Shown: positions 28,336-38,108, counted from the stretch's first letter. The stretch: 64,000 bases of DNA from Candidatus Latescibacterota bacterium (GCA_022827835.1 JAJEIO010000054.1:1-64000), one strand, 5' to 3'. Notes: generated by a model from the letters alone, not told the origin. Numbers and translations: made by a program.

Positions 28336-29657
28336 TGGCCTCTACCTCTACCTTCTCCCCTACCCCTACCTTGCCAGCCCCCGCCGCCCTGCTCGCGCAT
28401 TGCGCGCAGAACTTGGCGCAAGCTGTCGGGCAGAGGCTTGCCTTGGCGGCGGTACTCGGCGATGATTTGGCGCAAGCTGTCGGGCAGGCCGCCGCCCTGC
28501 CAGCCGCCCCTAGCCCCGGGCGGACCGAAGCCTCCGCCTCGGGGTTCAGCGGACTCTGCGGTGGCCAATTCTGCCGCAGTCGGTAGGCCCTCGCCGGCCA
28601 GCCGCACGGCCGCACCGTCCTTGAGGCCCTCGTGGCCAATGGTCACTACTTGGTCGCCTTCTTGGAGGCCGGAGACGATCTCGACTTGATCGCCCTCGAC
28701 AAAGCCCAACTCGACAGCGACTCGGCGCACTGTGCTGTTCTCGATGAGGAAGACGTCGTCCTCGTCGGTTTCGAGGATCAGGGCCTTCTTGGGGACGATC
28801 AAGGTCTGGGGCCGCCGCTCGGTAATAATGCGCACTGTGGCGAACATCCCCGGTTTGAGTAAGCCGTCACTGGCGACTTCGAGGGTGACCTTGACAGTGC
28901 CGCTGGCGGGATCGACCTCTGGACTAATCATGCGGATGCGGCCGCGGAAGCTCGTGTCGGGCAGGGCTTCGACCGCGATAGTGGCCTCTTGGCCGGGGTG
29001 CAACTGGTACATGCGCTGCTCGGGCGCGAAGATGCGCACCAACAGCGGGTCGCGGTCGGCGATGACGAAAACTTCTTGATTGCCGCGCACTAAGTCGCCC
29101 ACTTCGACTAACCGCTGGGTGACGACGCCGGCAATCGGCGCGGTAACATCTGCGTACGCGAGATTGAGCTGGGCTTCTTCGAGGGATATCTTGGCGTTGT
29201 CCAAGCGGAGGTGAGCCGCGTCGTATTCGGATTGGCTGACCATGCTGCGCTCGTACAGCGTCTTGATGCGGTCGTAGTTGGTGCTGGCGTCGGCAAAAGC
29301 CTGTTCGGCTTGGCGCAAATTTAGGCTCAGTTCATCCTTGTTGAGGCGGATCATCACTTGGCCTTGGCGCACTAGGTCGCCCTCTTCGGCCGCGAGCTCT
29401 TCGAGTAAGCCGGTCGTGCGCGCCAAGACGCTGACTCGGCGCTCGGCTTCGAGGCGGGAATACGTCTCAATGTAGGCGCTCATGTCGCCGCGCGTGACCT
29501 TTTCGCCTTTGACCGGAATGGCTGCCGCTTCGCGCCCGCCCCAACCGCCGCGCATGCCGCCGGGTTGCTGTGCGTCTTCCTCGTCGCCGCAGCCTAGCGC
29601 GAGTAGGAAGACGCTGCCGATGGACAGCGTATATTGGCGAGCTAACATCTGGAGCAA
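28332..29657 (-). CDS. RND efflux periplasmic adaptor (membrane fusion protein) with low-complexity C-terminal tail
   Basis: LAYADVTAPIAGVVTQRLVEVGDLV, VPKKALILETDEDDVFLIENSTVRRVAVELG; 4-bp overlap with the first RND permease. Confidence 0.92.
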   Translation of the reverse strand: MLQMLARQYTLSIGSVFLLALGCGDEEDAQQPGGMRGGWGGREAAAIPVKGEKVTRGDMSAYIETYSRLEAERRVSVLARTTGLLEELAAEEGDLVRQGQVMIRLNKDELSLNLRQAEQAFADASTNYDRIKTLYERSMVSQSEYDAAHLRLDNAKISLEEAQLNLAYADVTAPIAGVVTQRLVEVGDLVRGNQEVFVIADRDPLLVRIFAPEQRMYQLHPGQEATIAVEALPDTSFRGRIRMISPEVDPASGTVKVTLEVASDGLLKPGMFATVRIITERRPQTLIVPKKALILETDEDDVFLIENSTVRRVAVELGFVEGDQVEIVSGLQEGDQVVTIGHEGLKDGAAVRLAGEGLPTAAELATAESAEPRGGGFGPPGARGGWQGGGLPDSLRQIIAEYRRQGKPLPDSLRQVLRAMREQGGGGWQGRGRGEGRGRGQ

Positions 29658-29744
29658 CCCCTAGTTGTATGTGTTTTGTCCACGGGATTCCTTTCTTTGG
29701 CGTGTGTCGTCCAAACAAGTATAGACGAGGCTTTGACCCTTGTC

Positions 29745-29770
29745 AACAGAACTGACTGGTCAGTTCTGTT
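29745..29770. promoter_or_regulatory. Perfect 26-bp palindrome (12-bp arms), TetR-type operator candidate upstream of the RND operon
   Basis: aacagaactgac-tg-gtcagttctgtt; about 88 bp upstream of the adaptor start at 29657. Confidence 0.8.
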
Positions 29771-29986
29771 TAGCTATATCATCATATTAGACCATCGATA
29801 GATTCTATTCATTCCCGTTCGTTTTCATTTTTTTTATTGCTGCCGTTCATGCCAATCAGTAAACGCTCGTACGAGCATCTCTGCTGCCGACTGCTGTAAA
29901 GTGTCTCATTCACCTTTGCAGGCCGCAGCCACAGCCCCTATAATTGGGCCGTGTGCAAAAGACTCAAACCGAAAAGGAGCAATATA

Positions 29987-30454
29987 ATGAAATGGCTCCT
30001 CGTGGCCTTGGCGGCCCTTGCGCTGGCAGCCTGTGGCCGAGAACCCCCTGCTGACCTCATTCCCGCCCAAATTGTCAATGTGCGCGACTTCGGTGCCGAT
30101 GGGGTGGCTGTCGTGCTCAAAGGAGACGATGTGCCGCCGTTGCCCATCATCATCGGCCACTGCGAGGCGCGGGCGTTAGTCAGGGCCATGCGGGACGAGG
30201 ACTTCCCGCGCCCGCTGGCGTACGATCTGTTGGAAGAGATGCTGGAGAAACTGCAGGGCGAAGTGCGGCACCTCGTCGTCCACAGCATCAAGGACGACAC
30301 TTTTCACGCCAACTTGTACATTGAAACCGAGGCTGGCGAGTGGGTGCTTGACTGTCGGCCCAGCGACGGCATGGTGCTGGTGACGCGCCTCGGCGCGCCG
30401 ATCTACTTGCGGCCGCAGCTTTTTGAACCCAAAGATCTAAGCCCACAGATATAA
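29987..30454 (+). CDS. Bifunctional nuclease (BFN/DUF151)-domain lipoprotein
   Basis: LALAAC lipobox; VVLKGDDVPPLPIIIGHCEARALVRAM, CRPSDGMVLVTRLGAPIYL. Confidence 0.85.
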   Translation: MKWLLVALAALALAACGREPPADLIPAQIVNVRDFGADGVAVVLKGDDVPPLPIIIGHCEARALVRAMRDEDFPRPLAYDLLEEMLEKLQGEVRHLVVHSIKDDTFHANLYIETEAGEWVLDCRPSDGMVLVTRLGAPIYLRPQLFEPKDLSPQI

Positions 30455-30473
30455 CCATCGCAAGGAGGATGCC

Positions 30474-31475
30474 GTGGCCTATCGCGTTGGCCTCGTGGGG
30501 ACGGGTGGTATCGCCCGCGCTCACGGCACGGCCTGCCAACAGATTGCCGAAGCCGACCTCGTCGCCATTTGCGACGTGTCCGCGGAGCAGCTAGCGCGCT
30601 ACGGCGAGGAGTTTGGCGTTGCAGCGCGTTATACCGAGCTCGACGCCATGCTCCACGAAGCCGAGCTGGACATTGCCATCATCTGCACTTGGGGTGCTTT
30701 TCACGCGGAGACCGGGATTCGGATCTGCGATTCGGGGCGGGTAAAAGCCGTGCTCTGCGAAAAGCCCTTCACCCAAAACGCGGCCGAGGCAGCGGCCTTT
30801 GTCGCAGCCGGCAGGAAAAACCGCGTCCTCGTAGCTGAGGCGTTTAAGTTTCGCCATCACCCCATGCACTTGCGGGCCAAGGCCATGCTCGACGCCGGTG
30901 AGATCGGCGACTTGGTCGGCGTGCGGAGCACGTTTTGCACCAGTTCGGGTGCCTCGCTCCAAGAGCGCACGCCCGAGTCGAATTGGCGTTTCAACAAGGT
31001 CAAAGGCGGCGGCAGTATCTACGACTTGGCTTGTTACAACATTCACCACGCGCGATTCATATTCGGCGAGGAGCCGAAGCGGGTGTTTGCCGCGCAGCAG
31101 TTGGGCTTGGAAACCGATGATGCCGCGTCGATTGTGCTGGTTTTTTCCGGGGGCCGTACCGCGCAGATTTCCGTGGGTTTTAATACGTTCAGTTCTCAGT
31201 ACGCGGAAATTTCCGGGCATCGCGGGATGCTGCGGCTAGATCAGGTGTGGAATAACGAGAACCGAGCCGTGACCATAGAACATCGCACGCCGAGCGGGGT
31301 GGAGGTCGTAGAGTTCCCGCCGTGCTTTCAGTTTGCATTGCAGTTGCAGCACCTGTGCGAGTGCTTGGCCGAGGGGCGGGAGCATCGGATCATGCCGGAG
31401 CACAGCGTCGCACAGATGAGGGTGTTAGACGCGGTGAAGGAGTCTATGGAGACGGGGCGGACGGTGGAGTTGTAA
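30474..31475 (+). CDS. Gfo/Idh/MocA-family oxidoreductase
   Basis: GLVGTGGIARAHGTACQQIAEADLVAICDV, VLCEKPFTQNAAEA. Confidence 0.92.
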   Translation: MAYRVGLVGTGGIARAHGTACQQIAEADLVAICDVSAEQLARYGEEFGVAARYTELDAMLHEAELDIAIICTWGAFHAETGIRICDSGRVKAVLCEKPFTQNAAEAAAFVAAGRKNRVLVAEAFKFRHHPMHLRAKAMLDAGEIGDLVGVRSTFCTSSGASLQERTPESNWRFNKVKGGGSIYDLACYNIHHARFIFGEEPKRVFAAQQLGLETDDAASIVLVFSGGRTAQISVGFNTFSSQYAEISGHRGMLRLDQVWNNENRAVTIEHRTPSGVEVVEFPPCFQFALQLQHLCECLAEGREHRIMPEHSVAQMRVLDAVKESMETGRTVEL

Positions 31476-31512
31476 TCCGCAGATGGACGCAGAATAGGAT
31501 GCACAAGACGAC
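31473..31512. repeat. Second copy of the taatccgcagatggacgcagaatagga repeat
   Basis: taatccgcagatggacgcagaataggatgcacaagacgac; supplies the TAA stop of the preceding gene. Confidence 0.85.
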
Positions 31513-31551
31513 TTTGATAGGAGCTGCACTTTATTAAAGAAAGGACGAATC

Positions 31552-32640
31552 ATGCGCGTTGGCATTATTGGGCACACGGGCCGCGGCAACTACGGCCACT
31601 ATCTCGACATGGCGTTTGTCGGGGTCGAAGGCGCGGAGATTGTGGCGCTGGCCGATCCCGATGAGGCGGGACGCCAAGCCGCTGTCGCTAAGACTGGAGC
31701 ACCCAAGGGGTACGCCGATTACGTGCAGATGTTAGAGGAGGAGCAGCCGGATATTGCGGTGGTGGCGTCGCGGGAGATCGGCGATCACTTGGCGTTGGTG
31801 CTCAATTGCGTGGAGCGCGGGGCACATGTGTACCTTGAAAAGCCAGTGGCGGCTGCGGTTGCCGAAGTGGACCAGATGATTGCAGCGCGCGATAAGGCCG
31901 GAGTGACAGTGGTGGTGGCGCATCCGTGGCGGGGGCATCCGCCGGTCCAGCGGGTGGCGATTCCGGCGATTAAGGTGGGGAAGATCGGTCAGCCGCGGCT
32001 GTGTCGGATTTATGGGATGGGCGGCGCGCACGGTGGAGATCAACTGTTTTTGGACTTGTATCCGCATTTCTTTGACTTTCTCTGGCAAGCGTTTGGTGCG
32101 CCGCTGTGGTGTCATGCGCATCTGACGCAGGATGGACGGAGCGCGACGCCGGCGGATGTAAAGGAAGGCGTTGAAGGGATGGGATTGGTGGCCGGAGATG
32201 GGATCAAGGCGTACTACGAATTTCCGGGTGGAGTGGCTGCTGATTTTGAGTCGTACCGGGGCGATGGGAAGGAGAATCCCTATCGGATCGATATTCACGG
32301 GACGGAAGGGACTTTGTCTCTGCCTGGGCCGATGGTCAATCTACCGGACATTTACTACCACCCGCTGGTCAACCCCGGGCTGATCGACGACCCGCGCTGG
32401 GAGGTCGTGCCTTCGTCGCCGCCGCCAGACGATCACAAGTGGCTCAATGCGCATCGCCGCATGGCGCAGTCCATGATCGACATGATCGGAGGCAAGGAGC
32501 CAGAGTGGGAGTTGGTAGAGCTGGAGAATGCGCGGCTCTATCTGGAAATGGCGATGATGGCCCACGCCTCGCATATGGCTGGCGCGCGGGTAGGACTGCC
32601 GCTGGCGAGCACGGCGAATCCGTTTGACGAGTGGAAGTGA
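31552..32640 (+). CDS. Gfo/Idh/MocA-family oxidoreductase
   Basis: VGIIGHTGRGNYGHYLDMAFVGVEGAEIVALADPDEAG, VYLEKPVAAAVAEVDQMI. Confidence 0.9.
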   Translation: MRVGIIGHTGRGNYGHYLDMAFVGVEGAEIVALADPDEAGRQAAVAKTGAPKGYADYVQMLEEEQPDIAVVASREIGDHLALVLNCVERGAHVYLEKPVAAAVAEVDQMIAARDKAGVTVVVAHPWRGHPPVQRVAIPAIKVGKIGQPRLCRIYGMGGAHGGDQLFLDLYPHFFDFLWQAFGAPLWCHAHLTQDGRSATPADVKEGVEGMGLVAGDGIKAYYEFPGGVAADFESYRGDGKENPYRIDIHGTEGTLSLPGPMVNLPDIYYHPLVNPGLIDDPRWEVVPSSPPPDDHKWLNAHRRMAQSMIDMIGGKEPEWELVELENARLYLEMAMMAHASHMAGARVGLPLASTANPFDEWK

Positions 32641-32688
32641 GGGAGGCAAAGACGGTTGCCACGCGCCGAAAATTAACTGGATAAAATT

Positions 32689-34281
32689 ATGAGTAATTCG
32701 GACCCGAACACATCGGCTGAGCGCACAGATAGACGCAAGCTGCCCATTGGCATTCAGACCTTTCGTGAGATTCGCGCGGAGAATTACTACTACGTAGATA
32801 AGACTGCTTACATTCGTCGGATGATGGACGAGGGCAAGCACTACTTTCTGTCGCGTCCGCGGCGCTTTGGCAAAAGTCTGTTTCTGGACACGTTGAAAGA
32901 ACTGTTTGAGGGCAACGAACCGCTGTTCGAGGGACTTAACATCCACGACCGCTGGGACTGGTCGGTTCGCCATCCGGTGGTGCGCTTGAGCTTTGGCAGC
33001 GGCAATTTCAAAGAGCCGGGCTACCTGCAAGCGAACCTTCCAGAGCAATTGGCCGCCATCGAACGCCGCGCTGGGGTGGTCGTCGAGTCCGCGACCGCGT
33101 CGGGGCGTTTCGCCCATCTGCTGGAGGCACTGTACGACCAAGCCGGGCAGCCGGTAGCAGTGCTGATTGACGAGTACGACAAGCCGATTCTGGACGCGCT
33201 CGAGGTGCCAGAGGTCGCACGCGCCAACCGCGACTTTCTACGCGGCCTATACGCGACAATCAAGGATAGCGACGCGCACATCAAGTTCACGTTTCTCACC
33301 GGGGTGAGCAAATTCTCCAAGGTCAGCCTGTTTTCCGGCCTCAACAATCTCAAGGACATCACACTAGATCCTCGCTACTCAGCCATCTGCGGCTACACCG
33401 ATGCGGATTTGGACGCGGTGTTCGCGCCGGAACTTCCCGGCTTGGACCGGGCCGAGATCCGCCGCTGGTACAACGGCTATAGCTGGCTGGGAGAGGAGAA
33501 GGTTTACAACCCGTTCGACATTCTCTTGCTCTTCGACAGGCGTCGTTTCGGCGCGTGGTGGTTCGAGACGGGTACGCCGACGTTCTTGGTTGAGACGCTG
33601 ATCTCGCGCGGAGTCGGTGCGTTGAGCTTGGACAATATGCTGGGCAGCGACGACTTGCTGTCAGCCTTCGACGTTGACCACATCGCCACCGAGGCCCTGC
33701 TGTTCCAGACCGGCTACCTGACCATTCGCCAACCCGAGCCACGCGGCGGGGAACTGTACTATCGGCTGTCCTACCCCAACCAAGAGGTGCGCCAGAGCCT
33801 GAACCGGAGCCTACTAAACCACCTGACCGACAACCCATCCCAGCACACAGCGCACCGTGCCCGATTGTACGACCTGTTGCTGGTCAACGACTTCGCCAGT
33901 ATGGAGAGCCTGTTCAAGGCGTTCTTCGCCAGCATTCCCTATCAGTGGCACTCCAACAATGACATAGCCAACTACGAAGGCTATTACGCCAGCGTGTTCT
34001 ACTCCTACTTCGAGTCGGTGGGATTGAACATCGTCGTGGAGGACAGTAGCAGCCACGGTCGTCTGGACATGACAATGTTATTCAATAGCAACGTGTACCT
34101 ATTTGAATTCAAAGTGGTGGAGTTGGTGCCCGAGGGCGCGGCGATGGAGCAATTGAAAGAGCGGCGTTATGCCGACAAATACCGCGCTCGGGGCGAGCCG
34201 ATTCACTTGATCGCAGTGGAGTTTAGCCGGGAGAGCCGCAACGTTGTGGCGTTTGAGGTGGAGAGTGTGCCTGTGCATTAG
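32689..34281 (+). CDS. AAA-ATPase-like + PD-(D/E)XK nuclease-like protein (AAA-ATPase_like/DUF1703 type)
   Basis: KLPIGIQTFREIRAENYYYVDKTAYIRRMMDEGKHYFLSRPRRFGKSLFLDTL; C-terminal GRLDMTMLFNSNVYLFEFKVV. Confidence 0.9.
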   Translation: MSNSDPNTSAERTDRRKLPIGIQTFREIRAENYYYVDKTAYIRRMMDEGKHYFLSRPRRFGKSLFLDTLKELFEGNEPLFEGLNIHDRWDWSVRHPVVRLSFGSGNFKEPGYLQANLPEQLAAIERRAGVVVESATASGRFAHLLEALYDQAGQPVAVLIDEYDKPILDALEVPEVARANRDFLRGLYATIKDSDAHIKFTFLTGVSKFSKVSLFSGLNNLKDITLDPRYSAICGYTDADLDAVFAPELPGLDRAEIRRWYNGYSWLGEEKVYNPFDILLLFDRRRFGAWWFETGTPTFLVETLISRGVGALSLDNMLGSDDLLSAFDVDHIATEALLFQTGYLTIRQPEPRGGELYYRLSYPNQEVRQSLNRSLLNHLTDNPSQHTAHRARLYDLLLVNDFASMESLFKAFFASIPYQWHSNNDIANYEGYYASVFYSYFESVGLNIVVEDSSSHGRLDMTMLFNSNVYLFEFKVVELVPEGAAMEQLKERRYADKYRARGEPIHLIAVEFSRESRNVVAFEVESVPVH

Positions 34282-34316
34282 TAGGATCGAAACAGGTAGT
34301 ATGGTTGTCATTGCAA

Positions 34317-35762
34317 CTAGGGTTTGTCCTCGCGAATAGGTTCCCGCGCCTCGACCAACCACTCGATAGCAGCGATCTGGCCTTGGCGGGCGTAGTCGGC
34401 CGCTTCGCCGAGAATGCGGGCGGCCTCCTGCGGGGCGTGAAAGCCCATAGAATTTTCCGCGGCCACGAAATCGAGCCGCCACTGCGCCTTGCGCTGCAGG
34501 GCGAGGGCTGCTGCTAGGTCGCTATCTTCGGCACCGGCCGTGCGGGCCGCGGCCATGGCGTCGAGTTGGTCCATGAGGGCGGTACCGGCTCGTTGCAGGA
34601 GGTCGAAGTTGCGCTGCTGGATCGCGTCGGCGCGGGCCGCGAGTTCGGCCTCGGAGAAAGAGTGGCAGACCTGGCAGGCGCGGTTGATGTTCAAAAGGGG
34701 GCTGCGCACCCAGTGATCGGAGATTTTGGCGGCTCCGTCGCGCATATAGGGCATGTGGCAGTCGGCGCAGGAGACGCCGCTGCGCGCGTGGATGCCCTGG
34801 CTCCAGAGTTCAAATTCCGGGTGTTGTGCCTTGAGGACTTTCGCGCCGGTCTCTTTGTGGACGTAGTCGTAAAACTCGCTCCCATCGTCTAGAGTCATGG
34901 CGTCCCAAAACGCTTCCATTTCCTCTACCTTAAGCCCGTTGCCCCAGGGAAAAGTCAGTTTCGCCCCGCTGCCACAGTAGTATTCGACGTGGCACTGGCC
35001 GCAGGTGAACGAGCGCATCTCATTGCGGCTCGCGCTGGCGTTGGGGTCGTAGGGGCGCTCGCGGTTTCCCCGCCGCCAGCGTTCCAGCGATGGTAGGTGC
35101 GGGACCGGGGCGTCGGAATCGGCTAGCATTTGGATGCCTTGGATAAACCCGGGCCGGGTGATGCGCAACTGCATGGTCGCTGGGTCGTGGCAATCGACGC
35201 ACGATACGGGATGGGCGTGTCCGGCGTCGTGCAGCATCTGGTTTAGCTCGCCATAGGAATAGGCGTAGGAGCGCTCAAAGCCCACGGTGGCGTCGCCGTC
35301 GCCAAGCTGTCGGTAGAGGGGCATGATGGAGGCGTGGCAGTGTAGGCAGGAGCCGGACTGAGGCTTGGATTGCCGCTCGGTTTGCTCTTGGTCGTAGAGC
35401 ATGTAGGCGTGGCCGCGCCGGTCGCGGTAGTCGAGTGAGAACGCGTAGCCGAGGAACATCCGCCGCAGCCAGGGGTCGCGTTCGATCTTTTGCGCGGGTA
35501 GGGCCTCGCTGCCGCCGTGTCCGCCGAAGCGCGTGCGAGTCGCCTCGGCCGTTCGCTTATAGCTGTCGTATTGCCGCGGCCAGTTGATGCCCCAATGGGC
35601 TGGGTCGGTGTCGTCTTCCCCGACTTCGACGAGGCGCACCGGGCCGCGCCGCGCTTCGGCCTTGCGTTCGTATATGTTGACCAACAGCCCGGCGACGAGC
35701 GCGCTGGCCAAGGCCACTAAGGCCAAAAGGACGATGGCTCTATAAGGTATTTTGCGAGACAT
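34317..35762 (-). CDS. nrfA: Cytochrome c nitrite reductase catalytic subunit-like pentahaem protein
   Basis: Five CXXCH motifs (CLHCH, CVDCH, CGQCH followed by VEYYC, CADCH, CQVCH); adjacent to NrfH-like gene. Confidence 0.85.
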   Translation of the reverse strand: MSRKIPYRAIVLLALVALASALVAGLLVNIYERKAEARRGPVRLVEVGEDDTDPAHWGINWPRQYDSYKRTAEATRTRFGGHGGSEALPAQKIERDPWLRRMFLGYAFSLDYRDRRGHAYMLYDQEQTERQSKPQSGSCLHCHASIMPLYRQLGDGDATVGFERSYAYSYGELNQMLHDAGHAHPVSCVDCHDPATMQLRITRPGFIQGIQMLADSDAPVPHLPSLERWRRGNRERPYDPNASASRNEMRSFTCGQCHVEYYCGSGAKLTFPWGNGLKVEEMEAFWDAMTLDDGSEFYDYVHKETGAKVLKAQHPEFELWSQGIHARSGVSCADCHMPYMRDGAAKISDHWVRSPLLNINRACQVCHSFSEAELAARADAIQQRNFDLLQRAGTALMDQLDAMAAARTAGAEDSDLAAALALQRKAQWRLDFVAAENSMGFHAPQEAARILGEAADYARQGQIAAIEWLVEAREPIREDKP

Positions 35763-35765
35763 AAG

Positions 35766-36248
35766 CTACTCGTCGTTATGGATGTTCTCTGCGCCGCCCA
35801 AGCCCACCCACTCCCCGTGGCCAGCCGTGCGGTGGCAGTGGACGCAGCGCACGGCTTCGGTAGCGACGATTTGGTGGACGAAGGCGCTGTGACACGCGAG
35901 GCAGTTTTGCTGTAAGATGCGGCTGTTTTTTTCGTTGATAAGGATCGGCTCAGGGAAGTTTTGCAATGTAAAGGCCGTAGAGTGATTCCAGCCGTTTTCG
36001 GCCTTGGCCAGATACTTACTCAAGAAACTGCGCGGCAGATGGCAATCGACGCAAGTGGCCACGGCGTGGTGGCTGGATTTGCGATAGGAATCTAGCTGGG
36101 GCCGCATGATGTGGCAGTTGGCACACGCGTCCGGATTCGTGCTGAAATAGGACAGGCCCTCTCCGTAGTGGAAGGTAAAGGCCCCCACTCCGATTAGGGC
36201 GGCCAGCCACAACAGGCCGAGCCACAGATAGGGACTTGTTGGACGCAT
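35766..36248 (-). CDS. nrfH: NapC/NirT-family tetrahaem cytochrome, NrfH-like
   Basis: One N-terminal TM; CANCH, CVDCH, CLACH, CVHCH; probable ATG at 36248 (track start 36260 is GTG). Confidence 0.85.
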   Translation of the reverse strand: MRPTSPYLWLGLLWLAALIGVGAFTFHYGEGLSYFSTNPDACANCHIMRPQLDSYRKSSHHAVATCVDCHLPRSFLSKYLAKAENGWNHSTAFTLQNFPEPILINEKNSRILQQNCLACHSAFVHQIVATEAVRCVHCHRTAGHGEWVGLGGAENIHNDE

Positions 36249-36281
36249 GGGTAATCGCACTGACAGCTAAAGCAGTCAGCT

Positions 36282-37418
36282 TTACCCTCCTACTCTTCCG
36301 CCGCTTGGGAGCGCACAGGAGAGCAGGGAGTATTCACCTCGGATTACAGCGAGGCCAAAGCGAGCAATGCTCCGTGCTGCGTTAAAATCGGCATGGGAAC
36401 GCTGCCCACAATTTTTGCAGGAGAAGTCGTCTTGACGACGAACACCTACATGCAAGCAATCGGCACAGGTCTTGGACGTGTAGCGCGGGTCAACATGCAA
36501 CACGCGCACGCCCGCAGATTCCGCCTTGTACTCGACGAACTGCTGGAGTTGATAGAACGCCCACGAGTGAAGGGCACGGCGTTGTTCCTTGTGGAACCGG
36601 CAACGGTCCCGGATGCCTTTGAGTACCTCAAAGACAATGGCCAATCCGTGTTTTTTGGCGTAGGCGACCAACTGCTTGCTGATTTCGTGGTTGATTCGTT
36701 TCTGGTGGCGTCGCTCCCGACCGGAGAGCCGTTTGAGTGTCCGGCGGCAGGCTTTGCGTGTCTGCTTGCTGCCGGTATCTGCCTTCGCCTGCAACCGCGC
36801 CCTGACGTTGGCGCGATGCTGGCGATAGTCGGCAAGGTCTTGCCCCTGAAACTGATGTCCTGCGGAATCGGTGGCGATGTGACGGATGCCCAAGTCCACC
36901 CCCAAGGTATCGTCGGCGTCTTGGGTAGGCGGTGCTTCCTCTTTTACCTGAACGTCAAGGTAGTACCGATTCTTGCGTCCTTTCTTGAGCGTGGCACTGG
37001 TAGGACTCTGACCCGCCAGCCGCTCGCGTTGGAAGTCGCCCAAGGCCAGCGCGAGGATGCAACGCCCTTCAATCAAGCGCAGGCTGACCGTCTCACTCGA
37101 CACGTCCAGTTTGAATATGCGGGCGTCGTAGTCGATGCTGGTAGGCTTGAACCGGCTGTGCCGCGTCTTGGCATTGGCCAAGCGAGGAGCAACGCGAGCA
37201 ATGGCACGGACGGCCAAGTTAGCCGACAGTCCAAAGCGTTCACGGATGTCGCGATAGCAGCCCTTATGCAGATCATATTGGCGATGTTTCTTGTGCTCGT
37301 TGCCCCAATCGGCCACAAAGTTGCAGGCTTGGGCAAATGCCTCAAGCGTCGCGTCAATACGAGCCGCCACCGGTGGCGGAACTACCAACTTGCAAGAAAG
37401 GGTACGGATCGTTTCCAT
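36282..37418 (-). CDS. tnpB: IS200/IS605-type TnpB (RNA-guided nuclease family), no TnpA nearby
   Basis: LGVDLGIRHIATD, IVFEVLKGIR, HADFNAARSIA; zinc finger CADCLHVGVRRQDDFSCKNC. Confidence 0.92.
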   Translation of the reverse strand: METIRTLSCKLVVPPPVAARIDATLEAFAQACNFVADWGNEHKKHRQYDLHKGCYRDIRERFGLSANLAVRAIARVAPRLANAKTRHSRFKPTSIDYDARIFKLDVSSETVSLRLIEGRCILALALGDFQRERLAGQSPTSATLKKGRKNRYYLDVQVKEEAPPTQDADDTLGVDLGIRHIATDSAGHQFQGQDLADYRQHRANVRARLQAKADTGSKQTRKACRRTLKRLSGRERRHQKRINHEISKQLVAYAKKHGLAIVFEVLKGIRDRCRFHKEQRRALHSWAFYQLQQFVEYKAESAGVRVLHVDPRYTSKTCADCLHVGVRRQDDFSCKNCGQRSHADFNAARSIARFGLAVIRGEYSLLSCALPSGGRVGG

Positions 37419-37715
37419 ACCCTTAAATATAATGATTTATCTTTCACTAAAAAAGGGCATGGATTTGAACCGGCTCAGAGACAGCCAAAGCCTCGTGCGT
37501 TGCCAGCCCTTCGCCGATTCAATCGCTATCCCGCTGCCGCCTAAAGGCGACAGTCTCACGCGAGAATTTTAATGATTTTTCCTTAGTGGGCTAGTTTGAA
37601 ATTTTTTCTTTTATCGTTAGCTTAGAATTTGGTACAGTATTTGCAAGAAAGTGCTGTTCTGATTTTTATTGAAAGAACGAAATCATTATGAAAACTTGGA
37701 GGATGTAGCAAGGAT

Positions 37716-38108
37716 ATGTCAATTTCTGATATTTTTCGAGGATTTTGGGAGTGGATTAGAAAGGAAGGAAAGGTTCTTATTGTCTTTTTGACTACAATCA
37801 TAGCTCTTTTTGCTGGACTTTCGGTATATATCGATTGGAAAGATTTTACAGCTAATCAAAACGTCCGGGAGTATATTATTGGACTTAGGAAAGGGGAGTT
37901 AAAGATTGATCTTGGAAATGGCGAGTATATGGGGGGTAAGATCTTAGTAGATAATTTAAAAACACCCTATGGAATTGATTGGTATTGGAGAAGAAATACA
38001 GAACCTTCTCAGATTACTAGAGATAACGCAGAGAGGGTAACTTCTATGGCTATTCCAGGGAACGCACAAAATGAAGAACTGCTTAAAGACCTCTTTCAAG
38101 GGAGATGA
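37716..38108 (+). CDS. Hypothetical protein with N-terminal TM segment (AT-rich island)
   Basis: 130 aa ORF, KVLIVFLTTIIALFAGLSVYI. Confidence 0.6.
   Translation: MSISDIFRGFWEWIRKEGKVLIVFLTTIIALFAGLSVYIDWKDFTANQNVREYIIGLRKGELKIDLGNGEYMGGKILVDNLKTPYGIDWYWRRNTEPSQITRDNAERVTSMAIPGNAQNEELLKDLFQGR

Noticed and set aside
29951-29986. Upstream start of the DUF151 ORF
   Set aside because: ATG 29987 has an aaaggag ribosome-binding site and begins a good lipoprotein signal; the longer start adds a basic stretch.
32689-34281. AAA-ATPase/PD-(D/E)XK gene considered as a new defence system
   Set aside because: Matches a very common, widely scattered family (AAA-ATPase_like plus DUF1703-type nuclease) and has no obvious partner genes here.
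37448-37473. tRNA T-arm-like string on the minus strand (ccggttcaaatccatgcccttttttag)
   Set aside because: The T-stem does not pair and no matching 5' acceptor (gggcat) or anticodon arm was found; treated as coincidence or at most a tRNA remnant.
36393-37544. 383-aa + strand ORF
   Set aside because: Antisense shadow of tnpB, whose minus-strand translation has clear family motifs.
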